From the NCBI GenBank assembly GCA_903953055.1, contig CAJBIA010000159.1, positions 1 to 64,000 on the forward strand: a stretch of DNA of 64,000 nt, given 5' to 3'. Within the stretch, counting starts at the first letter, position 1; every line of letters begins with the position of its first letter. Positions 1-7,732 of this stretch are shown in pieces. Origin of the DNA: an uncultured Methylophilaceae bacterium (GTDB lineage: Bacteria; Pseudomonadota; Gammaproteobacteria; Burkholderiales; Methylophilaceae). Under the pieces are notes generated by a model that was not told the origin of the DNA, searched no databases, and worked only from the letters and a program-made list of their open reading frames with translations. The position numbers and the translations under genes were made by a program.

Positions 1-123
1 ACCAAATTTCTTTGTCAATACAGTCGTAATCGCCGCTGTTAATGTTGTCTTACCATGGTCAACGTGTCCAATTGTGCCTACGTTAACGTGTGGCTTGGTA
101 CGTTCAAATTTGCCTTTTGCCAT
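1..123 (-). CDS. tuf: Elongation factor Tu, N-terminal fragment (runs off the window)
   Basis: EF-Tu is the GTPase that delivers aminoacyl-tRNA to the ribosome. Only the first 41 codons are present, starting at the ATG at 123-121 and leaving the window at base 1. The visible protein begins [20 protein letters not shown] and carries the G1 P-loop GHVDHGKTT at residues 19-27, which is diagnostic. A purine-rich AAAGGAAG ribosome site lies a few bases upstream of the ATG. It sits downstream of tRNA-Tyr, tRNA-Gly and tRNA-Thr on the same strand, matching the classical tufB arrangement, so it is probably cotranscribed with those tRNAs. Confidence 0.97.
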   Translation of the reverse strand, partial: MAKGKFERTKPHVNVGTIGHVDHGKTTLTAAITTVLTKKFG

Positions 124-215
124 TTTTTTCTTCCTTTAACTGACTTCATCAAGTTAAGTTAGGTGCACATGAGTACGCAAATCCATAACGCACCACCATA
201 ATCTAGCACCGTACA

Positions 216-290
<75 letters not shown>

Positions 291-322
291 GCTAATATTC
301 TTTAAAGCATCGACTAAGTAAA

Positions 323-396
323 TGGAGCGGGGTACGGGAATCGAACCCGCGGCTCTAGCTTGGAAGGCTAGGGTATTACCATTATACGAACCCCGC
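323..396 (-). tRNA. glyT: tRNA-Gly (anticodon TCC)
   Basis: Minus-strand cloverleaf with acceptor stem GCGGGGT/ACCCCGC and an encoded CCA. The anticodon arm CTAGC-CTTCCAA-GCTAG gives anticodon TCC, which reads glycine GGA/GGG. It lies between tRNA-Tyr and tRNA-Thr(GGT), as in the conserved tRNA-tuf cluster. Confidence 0.96.
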
Positions 397-469
397 AATC
401 GAGGCTAGCTAGGCAATAACAATCCTCACGTCGCTCCAATTACTTCAAATCAAACAATTTAAAATTCAT

Positions 470-554
470 TGGTGGAGGGGGAAGGATTCGAACCTTCGTA
501 CTCTGAGAGAACGGATTTACAGTCCGTCGCCTTTAACCACTCGGCCACCCCTCC
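470..554 (-). tRNA. tyrU: tRNA-Tyr (anticodon GTA)
   Basis: An 85-base class II tRNA with the long variable arm typical of bacterial tRNA-Tyr. The acceptor stem GGAGGGG pairs with CCCCTCC, with discriminator A and an encoded CCA. The anticodon loop CTGTAAA gives GTA (tyrosine). It is the first tRNA downstream of the four protein genes that interrupt the tRNA-tuf cluster. Confidence 0.96.
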
Positions 555-643
555 AAACCGAACCCAAGATTATGCAGACTTTCGCATTCAGTGTCAATTC
601 AAATGTTGACTATTAATTAGGCGATTAAAACTAATTATCTTCT

Positions 644-1804
644 TCATTTTAGATTGGGGGGCTTAAGCTCAGGGTATGCTTTTAGATAAATTGCCAAATC
701 TGGATCTAGCGTATCCCAGTTAATTGTTTTTGCGACAACTTTATATATAAAATTAACTACTGAATTCTGATGCCTGCAATAATTACTCAATGCAACCATA
801 TCATTTCCTAATTCAATTTTTGGTGCATAACCAGTTTGTCCGCTTTGTATTGATGTTGCGCCTTCGCTATAGGCCCATTCAACTGCGGCATCCCAAAGCC
901 TAAAATACAAGAACCATTCTTTTGGCTGACTATAATCAATCCCAATAAACTTATTCACCACATGCTCACCAAGCTTAAAGCAGAGCATAAAAGACAGTAT
1001 TTCTTTAGATTCATTTTTACGCAAAATCACATAATGCGAATTCTCATATTGAGATATTTCATCGAAGAACGCTCTATTAAGCTGTTCAAACTTTGTATTA
1101 CCTTTTTCGTAGGTTTGCCAAAATAAAGCAAAAATTTCATCCTTTAGCGCTGGACTTGGCTGAGAAACAATCTCGACATACACAGGCGCATCATTTGCCT
1201 GCTTCATTTTCTTTTTCATCTTATTACGCCGCGAAGCCTTAAGCGAGGCAATATAGTCATTCTTATTTTTGCCGTTCAATTGCAAGCTTGTCCCCGGAAA
1301 ACTAATCAGATGAAACAAACTATTATTTTTTAATAAAGGAATCAGGAAAGCCTGCTGCTCTTGGGTAAAATCTTTCCAGACGCGCATTGTGGCCTCTAGA
1401 TCATCAGCCTTAGCATGCATAGCTTTATTTATTGCTGAGAATATCTCCGCAGCATTCACCCCCCGCACAAGGCCAACACGTCCTTCATCACTACACGGCG
1501 ACCCAATAAAAAAAGTACGCTGATAAAGCAATGCAGGAAAAACCTTGCCCAAGATATTAAAAACTGACAGCAACGCAGGAGGAATCACCAAAGCAATAGG
1601 GACATCCATTAAAAATGCAGGGGCAATCGCCACTGGCTTATCGTTGTATGAAACCAGCCCATACATAAATTTAAATTGCGCATCCAACCCTGCCCGCTCG
1701 AGCGCTGCATACCACCATTTCCCTTCATAAGGAGCAGCAAAGCACTCCTGCCACAACGCTTCAGGAATATCTTCTACAGATGGATGCCAATGGATTTTAT
1801 ACAT
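644..1804 (-). CDS. FemAB/GNAT-like acyltransferase family protein
   Basis: A 386-residue soluble protein. The C-terminal half (from about residue 185, starting with the very basic stretch SLKASRRNKMKKKMKQA, to about 350) resembles the FemAB-like / Acetyltransf_6 group of GNAT-fold proteins, which transfer acyl or aminoacyl groups to cell-wall or lipid precursors. I cannot identify the substrate. It overlaps the upstream aminotransferase gene by 8 bases, so the two are translationally coupled and belong to one cassette with two small membrane transporters. An acyl-transfer step acting on the aminated product of the neighbour is a reasonable inference. Family assignment is moderate, function low. 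Confidence 0.7.
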   Translation of the reverse strand: MYKIHWHPSVEDIPEALWQECFAAPYEGKWWYAALERAGLDAQFKFMYGLVSYNDKPVAIAPAFLMDVPIALVIPPALLSVFNILGKVFPALLYQRTFFIGSPCSDEGRVGLVRGVNAAEIFSAINKAMHAKADDLEATMRVWKDFTQEQQAFLIPLLKNNSLFHLISFPGTSLQLNGKNKNDYIASLKASRRNKMKKKMKQANDAPVYVEIVSQPSPALKDEIFALFWQTYEKGNTKFEQLNRAFFDEISQYENSHYVILRKNESKEILSFMLCFKLGEHVVNKFIGIDYSQPKEWFLYFRLWDAAVEWAYSEGATSIQSGQTGYAPKIELGNDMVALSNYCRHQNSVVNFIYKVVAKTINWDTLDPDLAIYLKAYPELKPPNLK

Positions 1805-3020
1805 GCGCTACTTGCTCCGATATAACGTCGCATATTCTAGCGAAATCTCTTTCGCTCAACCAAATGCAATTAGTGATAATGAAAGTGCGGGAGGCAAATG
1901 CCTGTGCATTGGGGATTTTACTATCCATAAAATATGGCGCTAAATAATCGTAATCTTTAAGGGCATGAATAAACAAACGTCCGACACCCAAGCGTTTATT
2001 CCAGAGATGCCCAAGCACCTCATTACGAAGCACTTCAGATTCCATCTGAACAATAAAAAATGGCCACACACCCGCTCCGCCCTCAGCATCAAGAACGACG
2101 CTAACTCCTTTGATCTTACTCAATTGCGCTAAGCGCTTTTCAGATAACTTTGTCGTTTTCTCAAGGAAACTTGGTAATCTATCTGCAGCAGATGCACCTA
2201 TTTTTTTTCGCCAAGTGCCAACCTTGTGCACTGGAAAATTAAAGGAGCAATCATCGCCTACCGCCTGAATTAAATCACCTCGCTTTAATTTGTTGCGCAA
2301 ATGTCGCCCAAATGCCAAGCCCATTCCTACTGGACGATAAAGAAAGTAATACGCAATCAACTCAAAAAGACGACGCGACTCCAACAAATAATTATGCGGC
2401 AAATTTTCACCGACTAGATGGAGCGCTTCTCGGATTTTTAGATTTTTGCTGACAACCACACCACCTGCGAATATGGTTAGTCCTTTTCCTACCCCCAAGC
2501 TATAAAATCCAATATCCCCAAATGTGCCAACTGATTTATTGTGCAACCTAGCTCCCAAAGATTGGGCCGCATCCTCAATTACGAACGCACCTTCACTTTT
2601 GGCGACACCTATTGTTTTTTCAACCTCCCCGACGCGGCCAGCGAGATGAGTGTGAACTACAGCCAAGGTCTGATGATTAACAAGGGATTTAAGAGATTTT
2701 TGACAATAGTCGAAATGTCCTGGCCGAGAGTCAGCAAGCACAGGGGTTAGATTCGCCCTAATCACCGCCAACGCAACCCAAGGACAGGTATAAGCACTAA
2801 TGACCACTTGCTGTCTATCGCTCAACATCTTGAGCGCCTCAAGCGCAACAACCAATGCAGCAGTGCCCGAACATTCAACTTGAGCTTCATCAAGACCTAT
2901 AAATGAGGCTAGTTTTTCTTCAAGCGTAACTCTAGATTTTTGTAAGAACGGGAGCGTAATAAAATCGCGCCAAGAAAGCGCTAAACCAGCGGTTGGGGCT
3001 GCTTCAGTGAGCTTCAACAT
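1797..3020 (-). CDS. DegT/DnrJ/EryC1/StrS-family PLP aminotransferase
   Basis: PLP enzymes of this family aminate keto-sugars, often nucleotide- or lipid-linked, for surface glycans and antibiotics; ArnB is a member. The signatures are IEDAAQ (PLP-ring aspartate near residue 150) and FYSLGVGKGLTIFAGG, with the Schiff-base lysine at about 179. Length is 407 residues. The frame stays open to a GTG at 3038, but the ATG at 3020-3018 is preferred because AAGGA lies directly upstream, although its spacing is tight. The gene overlaps the SMR gene upstream and the acyltransferase gene downstream. The exact sugar substrate cannot be read from sequence. Confidence 0.85.
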   Translation of the reverse strand: MLKLTEAAPTAGLALSWRDFITLPFLQKSRVTLEEKLASFIGLDEAQVECSGTAALVVALEALKMLSDRQQVVISAYTCPWVALAVIRANLTPVLADSRPGHFDYCQKSLKSLVNHQTLAVVHTHLAGRVGEVEKTIGVAKSEGAFVIEDAAQSLGARLHNKSVGTFGDIGFYSLGVGKGLTIFAGGVVVSKNLKIREALHLVGENLPHNYLLESRRLFELIAYYFLYRPVGMGLAFGRHLRNKLKRGDLIQAVGDDCSFNFPVHKVGTWRKKIGASAADRLPSFLEKTTKLSEKRLAQLSKIKGVSVVLDAEGGAGVWPFFIVQMESEVLRNEVLGHLWNKRLGVGRLFIHALKDYDYLAPYFMDSKIPNAQAFASRTFIITNCIWLSERDFARICDVISEQVAHV

Positions 3021-3399
3021 TTTCCTTATCGGCCTCACTAAAGCTTAAACAAACAATTCCAAGCACTATCAAGAAAGCGCCAACAATCTGCATTGGGGCT
3101 AACCTATCCCCAAAATAAACCGCTGAGACAACTAAGACCAATACCACTTCTAAATGAGATGCAGCAAAGGCCGGACCGACCGGCGCATGTTTAAGCAATG
3201 TCATCCAAGCGATAAATGAGCCTAAATATCCAAGAACCGCACCATAAATCCAAGGTTGAGAAAATATTGAGATGAACCATTCCAACTGCATGGCAAACTC
3301 ACCGCCGTGATTCGATGCAAGCTTAAAAGAAATCTGCGTGAGCGTATCGCATAGCATCAAAGCTGAAAAACCAAGAATATAAAATTTCGTCTTCTTCAT
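3004..3399 (-). CDS. Small DMT/EamA-type membrane transporter, second of a pair
   Basis: A 131-residue protein with four predicted membrane helices (about residues 6-22, 48-66, 72-92 and 98-118), in the drug/metabolite transporter superfamily at SMR size. Its start ATG overlaps the stop of the preceding small transporter gene in an ATGA, which suggests a heterodimer. ArnE/ArnF (the aminoarabinose-undecaprenyl phosphate flippase) and EbrA/EbrB are known paired examples. Placed next to a DegT-family aminotransferase, a lipid-linked aminosugar flippase is the preferred guess. A drug-efflux pair is the alternative. Confidence 0.75.
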   Translation of the reverse strand: MKKTKFYILGFSALMLCDTLTQISFKLASNHGGEFAMQLEWFISIFSQPWIYGAVLGYLGSFIAWMTLLKHAPVGPAFAASHLEVVLVLVVSAVYFGDRLAPMQIVGAFLIVLGIVCLSFSEADKENVEAH

Positions 3400-3758
3400 C
3401 CGTAAATCCCAACAAAGATAACGCCTAGAGTAATCAATGCCATACCCAAAAGGCGCATGCGATCTAAATTTTCTTTAAAGACTAACCGACCAGCAATGAC
3501 GATAGAAACCATATTGATCGCACCTAGCAACACACCTTGCGACAATGAAAGAACTGAAAGGAACGCGAGCCAAACTACAAACTCAAGACAAAAGCAGACA
3601 ATGCCAATCCAAAGCGGGAAAGAGCCCAACATAGATTTCCAACGGGCTAACTCTGTGGACTCTTCTTTATCGGCAACTGCAGCAAATTTGAGCGCAATAT
3701 GGCCTACCGTATCTAACGTGACATTTATAACCCAAATTAAAATCGCGATTGAGGACAA
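3396..3758 (-). CDS. Small SMR-like membrane transporter, first of a pair
   Basis: A 120-residue protein with four hydrophobic helices, including a C-terminal LLGMALITLGVIFVGIYG segment typical of EmrE/ArnE-type proteins. The apparent start is TTG at 3758-3756 with no clear Shine-Dalgarno sequence. The gene begins only 28 bases after the 3' end of tRNA-Thr(TGT), so it may be translated from a transcript that starts at that tRNA. It overlaps the next small transporter by 4 bases. The role is inferred from context, as for its partner. Confidence 0.72.
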   Translation of the reverse strand: MSSIAILIWVINVTLDTVGHIALKFAAVADKEESTELARWKSMLGSFPLWIGIVCFCLEFVVWLAFLSVLSLSQGVLLGAINMVSIVIAGRLVFKENLDRMRLLGMALITLGVIFVGIYG

Positions 3759-3786
3759 TAGATTTAGCTTCGGGTGATTAAAGGGA

Positions 3787-3862
3787 TGGTGCCGGATGTC
3801 GGAATCGAACTGACGACCTTCGCATTACAAGTGCGCTGCTCTACCAACTGAGCTAATCCGGC
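3787..3862 (-). tRNA. thrU: tRNA-Thr (anticodon TGT)
   Basis: A 76-base minus-strand cloverleaf with acceptor GCCGGAT/ATCCGGC, discriminator A and an encoded CCA. The anticodon loop CTTGTAA gives TGT (threonine ACA/ACG). This corresponds to thrU, the first tRNA of the classical thrU-tyrU-glyT-thrT-tufB operon. Here it is separated from tRNA-Tyr by about 3.2 kb holding four protein genes. Confidence 0.96.
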
Positions 3863-3898
3863 AGGTTTTGAATTAATCAACTACATTTAGAACGGACG

Positions 3899-4309
3899 CT
3901 ATTTTACCAACTTTAAGTTCGGTTTTTTCACTTCCTGTGAAATATTTTTTTCAGAGGAATCTATCTCATTGTTTTTTATTTCATTTACTTCTTCAGGCTG
4001 CACTTCAAAAAACATGCCTTGGCCGTTTTCTCGTGCAAAAATTCCTTTTACCGCTTCGATTGGAACATACAAATTATTAGCTACACCAGAAAATCGAGCA
4101 GAAAATGAAATAGCTTCATTAGTAAAATGCAGATCTTTTGTTGCTGAATAATTAAGATTTAAGACAATCTCACCATCTTTAACATATGCCATCGGTACGT
4201 TTGTTTTTGAATTTACCTCAACCAAGAGATGGGGTGTCAATTGATTATCGACACACCACTCATGTATTGCCCTAATCATATAAGGCTTGGTTGAACTAAA
4301 TTCTGCCAT
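3899..4309 (-). CDS. sspB: ClpXP adaptor, stringent starvation protein B
   Basis: SspB tethers ssrA-tagged peptides to the ClpXP protease. The 136-residue protein has the usual layout: a globular tag-binding domain (about 1-105, starting STKPYMIRAIHEWCVDNQLTP), an acidic flexible linker rich in Glu and Asn, and a basic C-terminal tail PNLKLVK that matches the ClpX-docking motif of SspB proteins. It lies 2 bases downstream of sspA, the standard sspAB arrangement of beta- and gammaproteobacteria, and ends just before tRNA-Thr(TGT). Confidence 0.95.
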   Translation of the reverse strand: MAEFSSTKPYMIRAIHEWCVDNQLTPHLLVEVNSKTNVPMAYVKDGEIVLNLNYSATKDLHFTNEAISFSARFSGVANNLYVPIEAVKGIFARENGQGMFFEVQPEEVNEIKNNEIDSSEKNISQEVKKPNLKLVK

Positions 4310-4311
4310 GC

Positions 4312-4911
4312 CTACTTTCGCATTGCCTTTTCAGAAGGCGTCATTGCCTCAATATAGGCCGGACGAGAAAAAATGCGCTCTGCATATTTTAACAATGGCG
4401 CTGCTTGCTTTGGTAACTCAATCCCATAATGTCCAAGTCGCCACAGTAATGGTGCAATAGCAACATCTAGCATAGAAAAATCGTCGCCAAGAATATATTC
4501 TTGCTTACTAAACAAAGGTACGATTTGCGTTAAATTATCACGTATTGTTGCACGAGCTTTATCAGCGAGCTTTTGGTTTTCAGACTCAAGATCTTTAATA
4601 TGATCAAACAATTGCTCTTCAAAATTATGTAAAAATAATCTTGCACGAGCACGCATCACCGGATCAGCAGGCATCAATTGGGGATGTGGGAAACGCTCGT
4701 CAATATACTCATTAATAATGTTAGCTTGCTCCAGCACTAAATCCCGCTCAACTAATACTGGTACAGTATTATGTGGATTGATAACCGCTAAGTCCTCTGG
4801 CTTATTAGCCAAATCAACATCAATCACTTGAAAATCCATCCCCTTTTCAAACAAAACAATACGGCAACGATGGCTATAGGGATCGGTAGTGCCTGAATAA
4901 AGTGTCATCAT
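4312..4911 (-). CDS. sspA: Stringent starvation protein A (GST-fold RNA polymerase-associated protein)
   Basis: SspA has a glutathione-S-transferase fold without GST activity and binds RNA polymerase as a stress regulator. In its 199 residues the thioredoxin-like N domain spans about 2-80 and includes the TVPVLV cis-Pro region. The helical domain spans about 85-190. The surface motif P75-H76-P77, which matches the functional PHP pocket of E. coli SspA, is intact. The start is one of two adjacent ATGs, and GAGGA lies 9 bases before the first. It follows petC after a hairpin and precedes sspB. Confidence 0.95.
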   Translation of the reverse strand: MMTLYSGTTDPYSHRCRIVLFEKGMDFQVIDVDLANKPEDLAVINPHNTVPVLVERDLVLEQANIINEYIDERFPHPQLMPADPVMRARARLFLHNFEEQLFDHIKDLESENQKLADKARATIRDNLTQIVPLFSKQEYILGDDFSMLDVAIAPLLWRLGHYGIELPKQAAPLLKYAERIFSRPAYIEAMTPSEKAMRK

Positions 4912-4943
4912 AATTTTTGTTCCTCGCTCGCAAAATGCAAAAC

Positions 4944-4971
4944 GGGAAGCCTGCCATAAGCAGAGCCCCCC
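4944..4971 (-). terminator. Hairpin after petC, probable terminator or attenuator
   Basis: Between the petC stop and the sspA start the minus strand can form a GC-rich hairpin. Bases 4971-4960 pair with 4954-4944 (about 11 pairs, two G-U, one bulge) around a 5-base loop. It is followed by GTTTTGCATTTT on that strand. The T-tract is broken, so it may reduce rather than abolish read-through into sspA. Confidence 0.5.
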
Positions 4972-4985
4972 GCTAAGTTGTTATT

Positions 4986-5696
4986 TTAGTGTATATCTTT
5001 CCAGAACTCTTTTTTCAAATAGTAAGTTAGCACAAATAACAGACCTAAAAAGGCCAGTACCAACAAACCAAGATGTTTATCACGCTCTTTAAATGGTTCC
5101 GCCATAAAGACCAAATAATTAACCAAGTCAGCGACTGTCTCATCGAACTCAGCTGGTGTCATTGTGCCTTGTTTCTCTAACACCAAGTGATGTGTTTCAG
5201 TTTTTTCATCAATCTTCAAGGCCTGTTCACCTTGCAGAGTCCAAAGCACATGGGGCATGGCTACTTTGTCATAAACAACATTGTTCCATCCAGTTGGCCT
5301 TGTGTCGTCACGATAAAAACCACGCAAATAGCTGTAAAGCCAATCCGCTCCCCTTGCGCGCGCTTCAACTGACAAATCGGGTGGGGCAGCTCCAAACCAT
5401 ATTTTAGCATCGGCTTTGGGCATTGATACTGTCATCGTATCGCCAACTTTTTCACCGGCAAACATCAAGTTTGATTTTATTTGAGCGTCTGTTAAACCAA
5501 TATCTTGCAAACGGTTATAGCGCATATATGCTGCGCTATGACAGTTTAAACAATAGTTCACAAAAGTTTTTGCACCGCGTTGCAATGATGCTTGATTGTT
5601 AGGATCAATAGGTGCGTGATCAAGCTTCACACCTTCATTTGCTAATGCCATTAATGGAACTAGCAAAGCTAAAACTATTAGAATTTTAGTTTTCAT
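4986..5696 (-). CDS. petC: Ubiquinol-cytochrome c reductase, cytochrome c1 subunit
   Basis: Cytochrome c1 carries electrons from the Rieske protein to soluble cytochrome c in complex III. The 236-residue precursor has a Sec signal peptide (cleavage after about ALAN, residue 20), a single haem c site C49-L-N-C52-H53, a candidate axial Met in VAMPHVL, and one C-terminal membrane anchor (about 209-227) ending in a basic tail. The start ATG overlaps the petB stop by one base (TAATG), indicating translational coupling in petABC. Conserved residues appear intact. Confidence 0.96.
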   Translation of the reverse strand: MKTKILIVLALLVPLMALANEGVKLDHAPIDPNNQASLQRGAKTFVNYCLNCHSAAYMRYNRLQDIGLTDAQIKSNLMFAGEKVGDTMTVSMPKADAKIWFGAAPPDLSVEARARGADWLYSYLRGFYRDDTRPTGWNNVVYDKVAMPHVLWTLQGEQALKIDEKTETHHLVLEKQGTMTPAEFDETVADLVNYLVFMAEPFKERDKHLGLLVLAFLGLLFVLTYYLKKEFWKDIH

Positions 5697-6994
5697 TATG
5701 CTGTTACCCTTTCTGGTACTGGCTTAGTCTTATCTTTCTTGGTGTACCAAGGCATCAATGCAAAGAATGAGAAGTAGACCACACTAAAAATTCTCGCCAC
5801 AATCGTTGCGCGGTCAGCACCACCAACTAAAGGCAAATCAGATGCGAACTGACCCCATACATTTGATGGCTCTGTACCTAAGTAACCCAATATTATAAAA
5901 CTAACCACGAAAGCTGCTAACCATTTTTTGTACAAACCACCTCGATAGCGAATTGACTTTACTGGACTTCTATCTAGCCAAGGTAAGAATGCAAAACTCA
6001 CTACAGACAAGCCCATCGCAGCGACGCCCGGGAACTGTGAATTCAATATGGGTGGTACAGCACGCAAAATTGAGTAGTAAGGAGTGAAATACCAAACTGG
6101 GGCAATATGCGGTGGGGTTTTCAATGGATCTGCTGGGATAAAGTTATTCGCTTCAAGGAAATAACCACCCATCTCAGGTGCAAAGAAGATAATCGCTGAG
6201 AACACAATCAAGAACACAGAAACACCCATTAAATCTTTGACTGTGTAGTAAGGATGGAAGGCAATACCATCTAATGGAATATGTGTTTTTGGATCTTTAT
6301 ACTTTTTAATCTCAACACCGTCGGGATTGTTAGAGCCGACTTCATGCAGAGCGATCAAGTGTGCGACGACTAACCCTAACAAAACTAGCGGCAATGCAAT
6401 AACGTGGAATGCGAAGAAACGATTAAGTGTCGCATCGGATACAGTGTAATCGCCCCGCAACCACAATGAAATATCTGGACCGACGAATGGAATGGAAGTA
6501 AACAAGTTAATAATCACTTGCGCACCCCAATAAGACATTTGACCCCAAGGCAATAGGTAGCCAAAGAATGCTTCGCCCATCAACACCAAGAAAATGCCAA
6601 CACCGAACAACCAAATCAATTCGCGAGGCGCTTTGTAAGAACCGTAAATCAAACCACGAAACATGTGCAAATAAACCACCACGAAAAACATGGATGCTCC
6701 TGTGGAGTGCATATAACGAATCAAGCGCCCCCAAGAAACATCGCGCATGATGTACTCGACCGAAGCAAAAGCTAAAGAAGCTTCTGGCTTGTAGTTCATT
6801 GTTAGAAAAATACCAGTTAAAATTTGTATCACTAAAACAAGCGTTGCTAGCGCACCAAAAAAATACCAAAAATTGAAATTTTTAGGTGCATAGTATTCTG
6901 TAACATGCGCCTTAAGCGTTGAAGTCAATGGGAATCGATCGTCAATCCAACCCAATAAGCCTTTAGAATCCTGTTGATTGCTGTTAGCCATCAT
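5696..6994 (-). CDS. petB: Ubiquinol-cytochrome c reductase, cytochrome b subunit
   Basis: The membrane core of complex III, with quinol oxidation and reduction sites and two b haems. The 432 residues include the haem ligand pairs H96/H110 and H197/H212, and about eight membrane helices. The Qo-site motif is P-V-W-Y at 299-302 rather than P-E-W-Y; the PVWY form is known from beta/gammaproteobacterial-type cytochromes b. The start overlaps the petA stop (ATGA). Two adjacent ATGs are possible (6994 or 6991), and the GGGAG site is better spaced from the second. Confidence 0.97.
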   Translation of the reverse strand: MMANSNQQDSKGLLGWIDDRFPLTSTLKAHVTEYYAPKNFNFWYFFGALATLVLVIQILTGIFLTMNYKPEASLAFASVEYIMRDVSWGRLIRYMHSTGASMFFVVVYLHMFRGLIYGSYKAPRELIWLFGVGIFLVLMGEAFFGYLLPWGQMSYWGAQVIINLFTSIPFVGPDISLWLRGDYTVSDATLNRFFAFHVIALPLVLLGLVVAHLIALHEVGSNNPDGVEIKKYKDPKTHIPLDGIAFHPYYTVKDLMGVSVFLIVFSAIIFFAPEMGGYFLEANNFIPADPLKTPPHIAPVWYFTPYYSILRAVPPILNSQFPGVAAMGLSVVSFAFLPWLDRSPVKSIRYRGGLYKKWLAAFVVSFIILGYLGTEPSNVWGQFASDLPLVGGADRATIVARIFSVVYFSFFALMPWYTKKDKTKPVPERVTA

Positions 6995-7587
6995 GCAACT
7001 CCCTTATCATCGGCACCGATCAGCAAAACAGCATCACTGATGTATTTGTGAGGTGGAACAACCAAATTAATCGGTGCTGGAGAACCCTTAAACACACGAC
7101 CAGCCAAATCAAATTTAGAGCCGTGACAAGGACAGAAAAATCCGCCTGGCCAATCAGCACCCATATCAGCCCCTGTTTGTAATTTGGGCGATGGAGAACA
7201 ACCCAAGTGTGTGCAAATACCCACCAGCACCATAATGTTTGATTTGATCGCCCGCGCTGGATTTATGCAGTAATCAGGTTGCTGACTAGTCACTTCTAAT
7301 TTCGGATCAGATAACTTATCGTCATGATTTGCCAACGCATCCAACATCGCTTGACTACGATTTACAATCCAAACCGGCTTACCACGCCATTCAACCGTAA
7401 TCATTGAGCCTAACTCGATCTTACTAATGTCTGCTTCAACTGGCGCACCAGCAGCTTTAGCGCGCTCACTCGGCATCATGCTTGTAACGAAAGGAACAGC
7501 CACCGCTGCTGCTGCCACACCACCCGCAACCGAAGTTGCCGCGATAAGGAACTTGCGCTTACTTTGATTCACTTCTTGATTCGCCAT
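6991..7587 (-). CDS. petA: Ubiquinol-cytochrome c reductase, Rieske iron-sulfur subunit
   Basis: The Rieske protein accepts the first electron from quinol in complex III. Both cluster-binding loops are present: C125-T-H127-L-G-C130 and C152-P-C154-H155-G. It has an N-terminal signal anchor, normally exported folded by Tat. Here the Tat motif reads S-K-R-K-F-L, with Lys in place of the first Arg. I start it at the ATG at 7587 because AAGGA lies 6 bases upstream; a GTG in frame directly before it is less likely. First gene of petABC. Confidence 0.96.
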   Translation of the reverse strand: MANQEVNQSKRKFLIAATSVAGGVAAAAVAVPFVTSMMPSERAKAAGAPVEADISKIELGSMITVEWRGKPVWIVNRSQAMLDALANHDDKLSDPKLEVTSQQPDYCINPARAIKSNIMVLVGICTHLGCSPSPKLQTGADMGADWPGGFFCPCHGSKFDLAGRVFKGSPAPINLVVPPHKYISDAVLLIGADDKGVA

Positions 7588-7732
7588 CACATGTCCTTAA
7601 TTTCTAAACTACATTGACGCTATATTAAAATTTAACCTCATATTTTACAGGGTTCAACTAAAAACTTAAACCCTAGAAGCCGTTAATTTATGCCTCATTT
7701 AACAAATTCATTCATTAGTCAAAACTGAATCA

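Noticed and set aside
3901..3906. A TAAAAT -10-like box upstream of tRNA-Thr(TGT) on the minus strand.
   Set aside because: No acceptable -35 hexamer stands at 16-18 bases, so I did not list it as a promoter, although a tRNA promoter must lie nearby.
7645..7680. Short inverted repeat AGGGTT/AACCCT downstream of nif3-like and upstream of petA.
   Set aside because: The stem is too short (6-7 pairs), the loop is long and there is no U-tract on the relevant strand, so it is not a convincing terminator.
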